Below, one piece after another: positions 34,101 to 40,644 of a DNA stretch of 64,000 bases (position 1 is the first letter of the stretch; each line of letters begins with the position of its first letter). The DNA comes from Puntigrus tetrazona (Eukaryota; Chordata; Actinopteri; Cypriniformes; Cyprinidae). Under the pieces are notes generated by a model. The model saw nothing but the letters and a program-made list of their open reading frames with translations. It had not been told where the DNA came from and ran no database searches. The DNA lies in the NCBI RefSeq assembly GCF_018831695.1, contig NC_056704.1, positions 6,407,345-6,471,344 on the forward strand, read 5' to 3'. A program made the position numbers and the translations under genes.

Positions 34101-34891
34101 AAATCAAATTTTTCATTAATATGTATTGCTAAGAACTTCATTTGGGCAACTTAATTTTCTCAGTATTTTGCCAAATATCCTCCTATCCTAAGAAAGCNNN
34201 NNNNNNNNNNNNNNNNNNNNNNNNNNNNNNNNGTGTCACTTGAATAAAACCAGATGTAGCATTCCTCGAAATGAATAAAAACTTCAATGAAAATTCAAAA
34301 GAGGATGCAAACCTGCAATAATTAAATGTTAATAAATGAATTTACATTTCCTTTAGCCTGAGGCTTACTCCTTTTACTTTTGGTGTGAAATGGCTTTTAC
34401 ATGTGCCAAAAATAATATTTTTTATTATTGAGAATATACAAGCAGAACAAGCCCAGAAGAGCATTACATTCTACTTTGTACATTAATGCAATTACTGAAT
34501 TAAAAATTATTTGAATGCATCGCTTTTAAAAGTAACTTTCCACATCTATCCTGTTTTTGCTCTTAGGCCTTTCTCTCTCTATTCACAGTTTTACTCTAAA
34601 TATATAATTTCCATTTATTTAAACATCATTTTCTGACTTTAGGATCATAATAATAGTATTCTCTCTCTCTCTCTCTCTATCTAGTACGGCGTTGACATCA
34701 TGGCACGGGATGCTCACGGCAATACGGCTTTGGCTTACGCACGGCAGGCTAACAGTCAGGAGTGTATGGACGTCCTCCTGCAGTACGGCTGTCCTGATGA
34801 GCGTTACCCGCTCATGGCCACCCCTAACCTGTCACGCAGGAACAATAACCGCAATAACAGCTGCAGCAGCATGAACAGTGCAGTTATATGA
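506..34891 (+). CDS. agap1: agap1, spliced coding region (3' portion of the gene)
   Basis: This is an ARF GTPase-activating protein of the AGAP/centaurin-gamma family. The family acts on endosomal membranes and stimulates GTP hydrolysis on ARF1-type GTPases; AGAP1 is known to work with the AP-3 adaptor. Visible order: the end of the GTP-binding-protein-like domain (506-1135 and a gap), a Ser/Thr-rich linker (3274-4949), the first half of a split PH domain (9751-12310), a basic Ser-rich insert (13998-18493 plus the 25606 cassette), the PH second half (28939-29093), the ArfGAP zinc finger (29854-30450) and ankyrin repeats (33410-34891). All exon phases join without a break, apart from the exon interrupted by the N gap at 1136. 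About 740 codons are present; the N-terminal part lies upstream. Agap1 is preferred over agap3 on linker sequence and on the adjacent gbx2 (agap3 pairs with gbx1). Confidence 0.93.
972..1020 (+). repeat. truncated MITE end next to an exon
   Basis: The sequence from TTAAAGGAATAGTGCACC to about 1010 matches the terminal part of the very common cyprinid element beginning TTAAAGGAATAGTTCACC (from memory). It stops just before the acceptor of the exon at 1028. Divergence is moderate. Confidence 0.45.
1028..1135 (+). CDS. agap1: agap1 exon, 3' end lost in an assembly gap
   Basis: The exon begins after tttctag and reads DAISAANPRVIDDARARK..., continuing to YYETCSTYG. It then runs into the N run at 1136-1151. 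By comparison with AGAP1 from other vertebrates, about nine codons (the NVERVFQD region) and the donor site are missing. The 16-N length is therefore probably not the true gap length. This exon holds the G5-like end of the GTPase domain. Confidence 0.9.
1152..3273 (+). other. agap1 intron with repeat and GC-rich blocks
   Basis: It contains a 100-N gap (1411-1510), a MITE copy (1548-1800), then repeat-poor sequence. The stretch 2340-2640 has TAAT-containing, balanced sequence. The stretch 2820-3130 is GC-rich (cggcgggccgggtg and similar). Both look like candidate conserved regulatory sequence. No exon is seen. Confidence 0.5.
1548..1800 (+). repeat. MITE copy (AACACTTTACAATA family)
   Basis: It starts with AACACTTTACAATAGTG and runs through TTGTTAACATTGTATTAACT to gctgtagaagta. 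It is the same family as the better-preserved element at 32671-32934: both share the block order TTGTTAACATT, AACTAACATG, CTAATGTTAATAAACAC, TAATGC, TAGTAAA. The 3' inverted repeat is missing here. Confidence 0.65.
3274..3401 (+). CDS. agap1: agap1 exon: linker after GTPase domain
   Basis: The exon reads VAQKIVATRKKQQLSIGPCK and on to SAVHISQ. It starts after cattgcag with the last two bases of the Val codon and ends at CAG|GTGAGT in phase 0. The basic KKQQ patch and the Ser/Pro-rich tail begin the long linker between the GTPase and PH domains. Confidence 0.93.
3687..3842 (+). CDS. agap1: agap1 exon: Ser/Thr-rich linker
   Basis: The exon is 52 whole codons, from TSNGGGSLSDYSSSVPSTPS to RKQSKRRSNLFT, between tgtcgcag and ACG|GTCAGT. 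It is rich in Ser and Pro with a basic RKQSKRR patch, typical of a disordered, phosphorylatable linker. The sequence is close to what I recall of mammalian AGAP1. Confidence 0.93.
3843..4856 (+). other. agap1 intron, AT-rich with repeats
   Basis: Mostly AT-rich. It holds an inverted-repeat element with a (GT)n core (4016-4173) and a degenerate repeat-derived stretch (about 4180-4500). Towards 4680-4800 the composition rises in GC. No exon is seen before 4857. Confidence 0.5.
4016..4173. repeat. small inverted-repeat element with (GT)n core
   Basis: The ends AGTGCTGGGCAATGATTAAT (4016-4035) and, read on the other strand from 4173, AGTGCCGGGCAACAATTAAT match at about 18 of 21 positions. The interior carries a (GT)n run (4074-4123) ending at a single N (4124). 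The structure is that of a MITE colonised by a microsatellite. Confidence 0.6.
4857..4949 (+). CDS. agap1: agap1 exon: linker to PH domain
   Basis: The exon is 31 codons, SRKGSEPDREKKGMDGRADS through RAIPIKQ, with acceptor cccccacag and donor CAG|GTAGGG, phase 0 at both ends. It leads directly into the PH domain start (GMLLKRSG) encoded by the next exon, nearly 5 kb downstream. Confidence 0.92.
5540..5900. promoter_or_regulatory. candidate conserved non-coding block
   Basis: Repeat-free sequence with the homeodomain-type core ggtaattagcggcactaatc at its start, then tctaatgaac, ctgattaaag, attagcgtg and gtcaattagtgc. Base composition and low simple-repeat content differ from the flanking AT-rich intron. 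Conservation is inferred, not measured. Confidence 0.35.
7296..7336. repeat. (CA)n microsatellite
   Basis: A run of CA dinucleotides following a polypyrimidine (TCTT/CTCT) tract of about 100 bp. Together they form a composite low-complexity block. Confidence 0.9.
9488..9560. repeat. (CT)n microsatellite
   Basis: About 70 bp of CT dinucleotides with a few interruptions (CTGT, CTCG), upstream of the PH exon at 9751. It is too far from that exon to act as its pyrimidine tract. Confidence 0.9.
9751..9855 (+). CDS. agap1: agap1 exon: first part of split PH domain
   Basis: The exon is 35 codons, GMLLKRSGKSLNKEWKKKYV to LTYHPSLH, preceded by tgtatcag and followed by GTGAGT. It carries strands beta1-beta4 of the PH fold, with the KRSGKSLNKEWKKK basic face expected to bind phosphoinositides. 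It ends in phase 0 after His. In other AGAPs the next residues are DYMQ or similar; see the following exon. Confidence 0.93.
9856..12144 (+). other. agap1 intron with candidate regulatory blocks
   Basis: It begins with (CA)n and a single N (9886). AT-rich sequence with gaps at 10737-10774 and 10900-10988 follows. From 11000 to about 12110 it becomes repeat-free with balanced composition and TAAT motifs, which is unlike the rest. No exon is seen; the open frames at 11409 and 11833 lack homology that I recognise and have no convincing splice context. Confidence 0.5.
11000..11135. promoter_or_regulatory. candidate conserved non-coding block
   Basis: A dense series of AT-core motifs in otherwise complex sequence: catcaattagag, ggctaatagaat, ctcttaattgctc, cacattaatgcag, ctgattaagag, cctaattagtgag. 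Six TAAT/ATTA cores in about 130 bp suggest a homeodomain-responsive enhancer. The sequence lies directly after a gap (10900-10988). Confidence 0.4.
12145..12310 (+). CDS. agap1: agap1 exon: PH domain, non-canonical acceptor
   Basis: The exon encodes NVHGKEIDLLRTTVKVPGKR and on to LQLGQTP, ending CCA G|GTATCA. The 12 bases before it (12145-12156) encode D-Y-M-Q in frame, the residues expected from the AGAP family. The dinucleotide just before them (12143-12144) is GG rather than AG, after a good pyrimidine tract. Either the usual acceptor carries an A-to-G change or base error, or splicing uses the CAG at 12154-12156. In the second case the exon starts at 12157 and the PH domain loses four residues. 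Confidence 0.88.
12311..13997 (+). other. agap1 intron
   Basis: AT-rich until about 12680. Then come balanced, repeat-poor blocks (12700-12920, 13020-13140), a purine-rich gagaga/ggaggg tract (12938-12985), and a short TG tract at 13177-13203. 13340-13990 shows nothing recognisable. No exon is seen. Confidence 0.5.
13998..14159 (+). CDS. agap1: agap1 exon: PH-domain insert
   Basis: Translation is GSVTSSSSASQMASGISLVS through ATVIANSGIST, acceptor cccacag, donor ACG G|GTAGGT, phase 1 to phase 1. It is part of the long Ser-rich insert that splits the PH domain in AGAP proteins. It has the same length (162 nt) and phases as the next exon. Confidence 0.93.
14160..18331 (+). other. agap1 intron, 4.2 kb
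   Basis: 14160-14720 and 16000-16380 are repeat-poor with mixed composition. 14720-16000 is AT-rich with a 100-N gap after a TG tract (15602-15701). 16560-17060 is AT-rich. 17100-17640 is balanced, with possible conserved sequence. A short gap and (GT)n lie at 17848-17876. 17900-18300 is GC-richer. No exon is seen. Confidence 0.5.
18332..18493 (+). CDS. agap1: agap1 exon: basic Ser-rich PH insert
   Basis: Translation is DTGLGDSVCSSPSISSTTSP through FSGTAE, with the lysine/arginine run RKKHRRKK that may serve as a nuclear or membrane-binding patch (inference). Acceptor tgtccag, donor GAA G|GTACTT. The phase allows joining either to the cassette exon at 25606 or directly to 28939. Confidence 0.93.
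19213..19560 (+). repeat. degenerate dispersed repeat
   Basis: It begins ACTACTGTTGAAAAGTTTGG then GGTCAGTACTTATTTTATTA, close to the cyprinid repeat start GTTCAAAAGTTTGGGGTCAGTAAG that I recall. It continues with ccacaagaatgcg, aaaagtgag and agcatattagaatgatttc. An (ATT)n run lies inside. Family name not assigned. Confidence 0.6.
20213..20570 (+). repeat. degenerate dispersed repeat, second copy
   Basis: It shows the block order attcagcaagaatgcatgaa, gtaatgttact, aacaggatcatgtgacac, ctgagaatgg and aactcagctttgccat, and ends in caaccccaaacttttgaatg. That end is the reverse complement of the start of the 19213 element family, so the family has inverted ends. Confidence 0.6.
21742..22207 (+). 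repeat. 232-bp tandem duplicate around one N
   Basis: 21742-21973 and 21976-22207 are the same 232 bp with about two substitutions (for example tggtaatga versus tggtgatga, and gcacaattt versus gcacacttt). They are joined by one base and a single N at 21975. This is best explained as two haplotypes or overlapping contig ends placed side by side. Confidence 0.85.
23756..23985 (+). repeat. ~110-bp tandem duplicate around one N, with 11-bp indel
   Basis: The segment starting gtttgtgtgagggaccaagc occurs at 23756 and again right after the N at 23866. The second copy has 11 extra bases (attttacagag) after gcatgcag. Probably two alleles of one locus left unmerged. Confidence 0.85.
24266..24882 (+). 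repeat. ~250-bp duplicate flanking a 100-N gap
   Basis: 24266-24523 and 24624-24882 both run from a poly-T tract through aagaattatcattaatc to caaataccaatccataaa, with about one substitution (ctcggga versus ctctgga). The 100-N gap between is therefore probably not real missing sequence but an unmerged overlap. Confidence 0.85.
25606..25680 (+). CDS. agap1: agap1 75-nt cassette exon
   Basis: This short exon is bounded by gatgcag and GAAG|GTAACT. It is phase 1 at both ends and 25 codons long, reading AKRRAWKLNRVGSLRNIYSS then ASNAE. It resembles the alternatively spliced segment (AKRKMWKL..VGSLRNIY) that I recall from longer mammalian AGAP1 isoforms. Because it is symmetric, the protein reads through with or without it. 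The acceptor is preceded by a strong pyrimidine-rich tract (25540-25600). Tissue specificity cannot be read from the sequence. Confidence 0.82.
25681..28938 (+). other. agap1 intron rich in candidate regulatory blocks
   Basis: Most of this 3.3-kb intron is repeat-free and of balanced composition, unlike other introns. 26090-26640 and 26640-27300 are the most structured, and 28260-28770 is GC-richer with tctaattgtctcgtgattgg and ggcccattaacctaacc. 27300-27990 is more ordinary. Long open frames at 26750-27263 on the - strand have no homology that I recognise and are not called. Confidence 0.5.
26090..26640. promoter_or_regulatory. candidate conserved non-coding block
   Basis: The stretch holds ccaggttattaatgctgg, gggaattaatgacctgtg, tcggttaatttgtg, ccctattagtggc and cttattaattgtttgc, interspersed with GC-containing sequence. 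No microsatellite or repeat lies inside it. It looks like deeply conserved intronic enhancer sequence. Function is inferred. Confidence 0.4.
28939..29093 (+). CDS. agap1: agap1 exon: second part of split PH domain
   Basis: Translation is EQEDNFEFIIVSLTGQTWNF through SQILASLQSCESSKQK. It encodes the final strands and C-terminal helix of the PH fold (AWVQAIESQI has the conserved Trp). Acceptor tgatctag, donor AAG|GTAGAG. Its phase matches both the 18493 and 25680 donors. Confidence 0.93.
29094..29853 (+). other. agap1 intron
   Basis: AT-rich; a small (GAT)/(AAT) run at 29342-29365. 29570-29830 is more balanced. No exon is seen. Confidence 0.5.
29854..29944 (+). CDS. agap1: agap1 exon: start of ArfGAP zinc finger
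   Basis: Translation is SRLSSQSEAIALQSVRNMRG then NTRCVDCEAQ, acceptor cccacag, donor A|GTGAGT. It contributes the first Cys pair (CVDC) of the C-x2-C-x16-C-x2-C ArfGAP zinc finger. The second pair is in the next exon with exact 16-residue spacing after joining. Confidence 0.93.
30228..30450 (+). CDS. agap1: agap1 exon: ArfGAP catalytic core
   Basis: Translation is NPDWASLNLGALICIECSGI, HRNLGTHLSRVRSLDLDEWP and on to KPAPDATR. It has the second zinc Cys pair (CIEC), and the arginine in IHRNLG is the catalytic arginine finger of ArfGAPs. All hallmark residues are intact, so the enzyme is predicted to be active. Acceptor tttttttag, donor AG|GTACGC. Confidence 0.95.
30870..31150 (+). repeat. 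~130-bp duplicate flanking a 20-N gap
   Basis: 30870-30999 and 31020-31150 both run from aaaacgctcttttgcatgac to ctttagcagcgcaa, with one substitution (ggaggtctg versus ggagttctg). An unmerged overlap is likely. Confidence 0.85.
32671..32934. repeat. MITE with terminal inverted repeats
   Basis: Starts TTGGTAACACTTCACAATAA and ends with the near reverse complement TTTATTGTATAGTGTTTACC then AA (about 20 of 23 positions match). The element is 264 bp with no coding capacity. The same family is at 1548-1800. It is a type I remember as abundant in fish genomes. No autonomous partner is in the window. Confidence 0.75.
33410..33665 (+). CDS. agap1: agap1 exon: end of ArfGAP and first ankyrin repeat
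   Basis: Translation is EERERWIRAKYEQKLFLASL through NVVITQLLIW. The segment GDGRTALHLACRKGNVV is a textbook ankyrin repeat. The acceptor tgcttgcag is preceded by a (TG)n tract with a single N at 33382. The donor is TGG|GTAAGA. Confidence 0.93.
33666..34684 (+). other. agap1 last intron
   Basis: Contains a repeat remnant (33998-34197) running into a 35-N gap (34198-34232). The sequence after it is AT-rich, ending in (CT)n just before the acceptor. Confidence 0.6.
33998..34197 (+). repeat. MITE remnant, TGTGACCCTGGACCA end
   Basis: The left end TGTGACCCTGGACCACTAAA is the well-preserved terminus of a common fish inverted-repeat element. Internal blocks gatcatgttccatgaaggta, atttcctgccataaatatat and aagaacttcatttgggcaac are typical in the reverse sense. 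The right end is lost at the N gap. Confidence 0.65.
34685..34891 (+). CDS. agap1: agap1 last coding exon: ankyrin repeat and C-terminus
   Basis: Translation is YGVDIMARDAHGNTALAYAR through LSRRNNNRNNSC and SSMNSAVI, then TGA at 34889-34891. Sixty-eight codons plus the stop complete the second ankyrin repeat (DAHGNTALAYA). The acceptor ctag follows a (CT)n tract (34660-34681) that serves as pyrimidine tract. The Asn-rich tail is shared with AGAP1; the last eight residues differ from the mammalian ending I recall. Confidence 0.93.
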   Translation, partial: YGVDIMARDAHGNTALAYARQANSQECMDVLLQYGCPDERYPLMATPNLSRRNNNRNNSCSSMNSAVI

Positions 34892-34941
34892 GAAGTAGAC
34901 TCACATACACACAAACATGTATTCTGGTCAGCACTCCCTCC

Positions 34942-34980
<39 letters not shown>

Positions 34981-34983
<3 letters not shown>

Positions 34984-35231
34984 TCATATGTACAGCTCCA
35001 CCACTACATCAGAATCATGAGACTATACCAGACTCAAGGGAAAGACCCCGACACTGATGACGACGACGAAGAAGAAGCACGAGCAGAGCTGNACACACAC
35101 ACACACACACACACACACACCCCTTCATATGTACAGCTCCACCACTACATCAGAATCATGAGACTATACCAGACTCAAGGGAAAGACCCCGACACTGATG
35201 ACGACGACGAAGAAGAAGCACGAGCAGAGCT
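34981..35231 (+). repeat. ~110-bp tandem duplicate with (CA)n, around one N
   Basis: 34981-35090 and 35122-35231 are identical from ccttcatatgtacagctcca to gagcagagct, each preceded by (CA)n. The single N at 35092 marks the join. It lies in the agap1 3' UTR, just after the stop, and inflates the UTR by about 140 bp if artefactual. Confidence 0.88.
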
Positions 35232-37786
35232 ACTGTGTTTGCCTGACTTTACAGTCCCACATGGCAAGGGCTCGGCCAATCACGCGTCATCCACTTTTTT
35301 GTTGTTCATTTTGGGAGAGTGTCCCACATCTAATGTCTCGCTGCACTGCATTGGACTTTGGTTTTTCTGACTGCACCAGTTTAAGCTACCAATGCATGAT
35401 GGGAGAATAGAGTGTGAGTTACATGAGCGGGTTACATCAGCGTTCATGTTTCTTAATACATGACAAAGCAAGACAGGAGATGATGGGGCGGCATGGGATA
35501 CTTTTACGCCAGATCTTCAAAGTGACCCGGAAGAACCAGAGAACGTCACACCATGTGTGTCTGGACTTCCATCTCACCGCTTTGACACTGATTTTTCTGT
35601 TTGATCTCATTCTCTCAGACTTCTCTTCGCAAATGTTCTTACCGTTTTACGTCAGCATGTCCGTTTTAAAAGGAATATGAAAGGATGTAATGACAGTTTT
35701 TGGAAAACACCCAAATATTGAGTCCTAGGTTTGAAGTTAGAATCAGACACGGTCTTTTAAACTGTTTTTTTTAACATTGTTGAGTAGCATTTGTCTAAGT
35801 GCTTATTTGTGGACCAATGGAAAATTCGTAAAAACAAGTGTTTCTCAAAAGTAAAAGGGAATTGCATTTTTATTTTCACCAGCTTTTATTTAGCAGGATA
35901 ATCTTCTAGTACGTGAATCTAGCCTTACGTGTCTCCCATCGATCGGCTCACAGTGAAGCGTGCGGACACGGGTTCTGATGAACCACATTTCAGAAGTTAA
36001 ATCATCAGAAGTGCAGGACTGAAGCTCGAGTGTTCATCATTAAAATCTCCACAGAATATCAGGAAATCGTGCAAAGACTGAAGACGCTTTCATGCAGCGA
36101 CGTGCCTCTCTCAGGTCATCTCCGTCTGTTCCTGAACCTCGTATCTCAAAGGAGAGAAGGGCTCTCCGGGTCTTCATTCCTGATCTGTACATACTCTCTC
36201 TCTCTCGTTCTGTTGTTTCTCTAAGTAGTGTAATATATAGAAAAGTATTTCAAGAAAACTCTCCCCCTGAGAAAAGGCGCTATTATATATTTTTACCTCA
36301 CCCACTTCTCGTTTCAGTGCAAGTGTGCCTGTTTGAGTCCAGTTCACTCTTCCTGCTCCCTCTCTCTTAGTTTTCCTCCTTTATAACGACTATTAAAGCA
36401 ATACGAAGTCAAAATTCAGCCAGGTAGACACACGCGTTTTGGACGTCACCACAGCGGTCTGAGCTGCTGTTTTTCTTGAGAGACGTAAAGCCGATGTAAG
36501 ACTGTCTCAGGGCGTATATATATCATTACAAAAGATCCCACGAAGGCTTTGATATGGACTTATTCCATATTTTGATGGGCTTTGATCATTTAATCTCCCA
36601 TTGATCGTGCTCCTCACTAGGTAGTAGAAACGTGAAGGTACTTGGCTTAGGGTTGGAGACGGGAGAAGATGCGTCGCAGGATGTATGTTCCGCAAAATAC
36701 AAACGATCTGGAAAGTCTTTAAGCTAGTTGATAGACGTTTGGGACTGTGTAGAGAATCTTTAACTAGCAAGCGGCGAGAGTTGAAAAGCTTTAGCGAAGG
36801 ACGTGGTTATAGGAAGTAAGAGAGAAACCTGGAGGTATGTTGATTTTCAGCTCGTAAGGGGGCAGTTTTCGCCTTGTGTATATATATATGACGTAGCAGG
36901 CCTTTAGAGGCTTTACCACAATAACCATTATTTATGACTAAATGCACTACAGAACACAGATCACTTGTCGTGAAGAACCCACGATATAATGTCCACTCTG
37001 AATCCTTTCTGTGGAAAAACAGTTGTTTTTGATCTTTTTGCATGAATGGATGTAAATGTTCTCTTCCTTGTGTAAACGTCTTCGTCTTCATAAAATGACC
37101 GTACCCTTGACAGGTGACACTAAAGAGTCTGCCATCGTAATATGAAAAAATACTTTTTATCGACTTCTTCTTCTTTATTTTCTGTCTGTCCTCCCATCTG
37201 CTTCTTCAGTGATTCTTCTCCTTTGGATCATCTGTCCGTCTGTAACGATAAAGCAAGCATGAATGAGCAAAACAGACAAAAATCCCACCAATACCGTAAC
37301 GGCAACCAAAGCATCACGTCACCCCTTGCGAGCGAAATAATGCAGGCTTGAAGGGGGCTTTATCAGTACACTCCGAGTTGCTCGAACATATCCTTGGTTT
37401 TTTTTTTTTTTCGTTTCCATTCGCCAGTCATCGCTTTGTGTAAATAGATGTAAAAATGGAGAAAGCGTAGTGTTTTTACCTTGTTTTTGTTTGTGTTTGT
37501 TACCTCATTTCAATGACAGTCTCCATGTTACGTTGGAACCCGAGACACCCGTTTAATTATTTATGAATATGCTAATCTCAAAGGGGAGGAGCTCTCTCAC
37601 ACTACTTGGGTTTTGCATTTGTTCCTTTATTCAGTCCATTGGCATCACAACTATCATTCTGATTCGAATTATCGGTGTTGTATTTCTAATTATTATTGTT
37701 ATTATATTGAGTTTGTGTCAGCTGTACAGTACTGTGTTGAAAAATTATACCTGATGCAGAGTCTTATACTGTATGTGTCTCTTTTC

Positions 37787-37792
37787 AATAAA
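37787..37792 (+). terminator. agap1: poly(A) signal of agap1
   Basis: A canonical AATAAA followed by T/GT-rich sequence (37800-37860), in the correct orientation, lies 2.9 kb after the agap1 stop codon. It is the first AATAAA preceded by UTR-like sequence and followed by repeats. Confidence 0.65.
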
Positions 37793-37879
37793 AAGCTTCT
37801 TAATATAATGTTCTCTTTTTCTTTTTTACCCTTTTATTTTGTTGTATTTATCGATATTTGTGTTCCTGTTGCAGTGTAA

Positions 37880-38040
37880 ATATAAATTGAAGTACTCAAT
37901 AATAATAATTAACATGTACTTGCATAGGGTTAGGTTTAAAAGGAGGGTTTGGTTTAGGGTTATTGCATGTAATTATGCTAAATTTTGTGCTAATGCTATA
38001 GTAAGTACTTGTGTAACAAGGAAATAAAATGTTACATTTA
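37880..38040. repeat. dispersed repeat with gggttagg/ggtttagg core
   Basis: Contains attaacatgtacttgcatag, ggttaggtttaaaagg, ggtttggtttagggttattg and catgtaattatg, ending in ctatagtaagtacttgtgtaac. I recall this as a common cyprinid element. The telomere-like TTAGGG units are part of the element, not an interstitial telomere. Confidence 0.6.
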
Positions 38041-38094
38041 TATACTTCTATATTTACACGGTATCAGTAGGCTATGTACAATAAAATATATTCA

Positions 38095-38270
38095 TATTCA
38101 GCATATTAGAATGATTTCACTCAAGATGATTAATGATGCTGAAAATTCAGGTTTGTATCACACACATTTAAAAATAGTAAAATAGAAAAAATAATGATAT
38201 TTTACAATATTACTGTTTTACTTTATTTTTGATCAAATACATCACCAGACTTCATTAAAATGTGAAACGA
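38095..38270 (-). repeat. degenerate dispersed repeat
   Basis: Reads agcatattagaatgatttca, gattaatgatgctgaaaatt, acaatattactgttttact and tttttgatcaaatacat. It is the interior of the same repeat family as 19213-19560, in the opposite orientation. Confidence 0.55.
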
Positions 38271-38747
38271 TGTGAAATAATTATAATTTCAAAATGTGTT
38301 TCCAAACTGTTGGCAAGTACTTCATGTAATATTTAAATATCAAATGTTTACACAATGACTGTAATAATATAAAATCTCATTTGTTTTCTAAAATGTTAGG
38401 CTTAAATATGAAAATTAGTCATTATTTATTAAACCATGTACTAATTTGCATACATTTCTAGTACAAAAATCGAAACGCTGGATTAATTTTTTTAATTTTT
38501 TATTTTTTTATTGTTTAAAACACACTAAATTCCCTCTGTAAATATTTTACTATCTCATTCTAGTCACATTTTAGTTTTTAAGGGGAGTAAAATCTTGTAT
38601 ATAATCAAANNNNNNNNNNNNNNNNNNNNNNNNNNNNNNNNNNNNNNNNNNNNNNNNNNNNNNNNNNNNNNNNNNNNNNNNNNNNNNNNNNNNNNNNNNN
38701 NNNNNNNNNNNTTTAAACATAGCTAGATTAACATTCAAATCTACCAT

Positions 38748-39250
38748 TTATTCATAATATTTAAATATTTTTCTCAAATACAGTTCAGCTGTGTTTTTGT
38801 GAAAATGTTCAGGTAGGTGTGTTTGGGTCCTCCGCGGTGCAGATGAAGGCGTTAAAGCCGGACCCTGCCGGCTCTCTGTGTCTCTAATGAGATAAAGATC
38901 CTCTAATCCCCTTCTCATCCTCTCCCTCTCAGGAAGAGAGCCGCAGCTCCACAAAGCCTCCAAAGAGGGGATGCAGGGCTCGATTCTGCCCCCACAAAAG
39001 GCCCCTGACCGGGAGGACAAAAGAGGCCTGAGCGGCCCAGGAAAACAGATGTAATTAAAGAGATTAGACAAGGCAGAAAGGCAGAGGAGAAAAAAAGAGC
39101 AATCTATAGAAAGAGGAAATGTTTCGTGCTCGAGAGGGGAAGCGGGAGCGCGATTATGAGTTAGTGACAGGAAGCCTGTTTGTTTTCTTATAATTCCTTT
39201 CACAAACATTTACAGCTCGTAAGCTATTGAAGGCTGACGGGCTGAAGGAG
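38748..39250. promoter_or_regulatory. candidate conserved non-coding block near gbx2
   Basis: GC-richer, repeat-free sequence in an otherwise AT-rich interval, including agatgtaattaaagagatta and gattatgagttagtgac. There is a 153-codon open frame on the - strand (38748-39209), but its product has no similarity I know and no splice or start context. I prefer a regulatory reading. It sits about 3.5 kb beyond the gbx2 stop codon. Confidence 0.35.
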
Positions 39251-40607
39251 CCGCGGGAAATGAATCCTTAAAATGTCAGTGGTGGACCAGAACCACGAAA
39301 CCCTGAAGCATCTTGTCCAGATCTACTCTGATCATCTCTCATCATAAATCAGTTCCACTTAGAAATCCAATGAGGCAAAGCACTGGTTCAGTGCATTAAC
39401 AGAGCTGTTCATCTATCATGATGTGTGTGTGTGTGTGTGTGTGNCTAGAGAAGCCCTGAAATGAGGCGTGAGCTGCACCATCGTGTTGTGATGATAATCC
39501 AAATGTTCAGAGAGAAAGAGCTGGCGTAGATGGGAGCGCTGTCACAGCTTCTTAACATCTGTCAAATGTGTGCCAAACTTTGAGACCATCCCAGAACTGC
39601 AGCAGTTAATAAATCTGTGTCTAAATTGGACGATTCAGTGTAAATCGCGGCGAGTGATGTGCTGCTATATTTGACATCCAAAAAAAAAAAAAAAAAGGGA
39701 ATTTGAAATGACATGGTTGTGCCCCGTGTTCATTTCACCTTTATTCAAAATATAGAAAAAACTCTCCACAATGATTGGATAATGCCTTTTCTATCCATTG
39801 ACATCATCAGGATTTACTATAATCCAGTGTTTCATATTTTTTGTCCTCTTTTATATTTCACAGAGATATGATATATACATATGTAGTGTTTTCATCATTG
39901 TTTCTTGGTGTTACGTCTCACCACATACGCCAACTGACCGCTTAATGCTCTTAATGCTATCAAATTAATTATTACCAGCAGTTGCACACGTTACTGTAGA
40001 GTAATAATGTTGGGATTTTAGCGTATTATTGGCCTAATTATATTTATGAGAGAAAAAAAAGCAAAAATCAACATCTATAAATCTATAAACTTGTCTTAAA
40101 TGATCTAAATGTCACACAAACGACAGACACGGTTGTTTTGTACAGGTTTTCTGTAAATATTCAGATCTATAAATAATAAAAAAAAACAATCTTTATAATC
40201 ACATTACATTTGCTGTAATTCAAATTTAAGGCAAACACCGAAAAAAGTCAAATGTAAAAAAAAAAAAGCATATTCGTCCTCCTCTCGTGACTTTGTTGTT
40301 TAATATGAATGTGAGAGAAGGTTCCCAGCGCCTGTGTGTGTGTTAGAGTGTCTCCGTCAGGTTCATTTAGTGCAGGAGGGACATGCTGAGGCCCGAGCCA
40401 GTCCCCCCCGGGGCCATCTATCTGTCAGACACCACGGCCAGCCTTGATTACAATTTGCAAAAAAATTCATTAGAGTTAAGGCAATTGTCAGATCTCTCTT
40501 TCTCTCTGTGTCTCATCACTGTTCCTCTAGAAATGTCTTTCTGTCCAGGTTTCCTGTTTCTCATAATACATGAATGCACATCAACCAGACCGGCACATTT
40601 CAATTGT

Positions 40608-40644
<37 letters not shown>

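Larger units (their letters stand above)
34892..37810 (+). other. agap1: agap1 3' UTR
   Basis: The roughly 2.9-kb stretch follows the agap1 stop and has no ORF that resembles a gene. It ends about 18-20 nt past an AATAAA at 37787-37792. An ATTAAA near 36392 could give a shorter transcript. The 5' part holds a duplicated segment (34981-35231) around a single N, which is probably an assembly artefact. The remaining sequence has balanced composition, is free of recognisable repeats, and looks typical of a long vertebrate 3' UTR. Extent is inferred from the signals. Confidence 0.7.

Noticed and set aside
34888..35370. 160-codon open frame after the agap1 stop
   Set aside because: It runs through (CA)n tracts and an assembly duplicate around an N; the agap1 stop is upstream, and nothing resembles a protein family.
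37920..37965. gggttagg/tttagggtta text suggesting an interstitial telomere
   Set aside because: The units are irregular and occur inside a known-looking dispersed repeat with its own flanking blocks.
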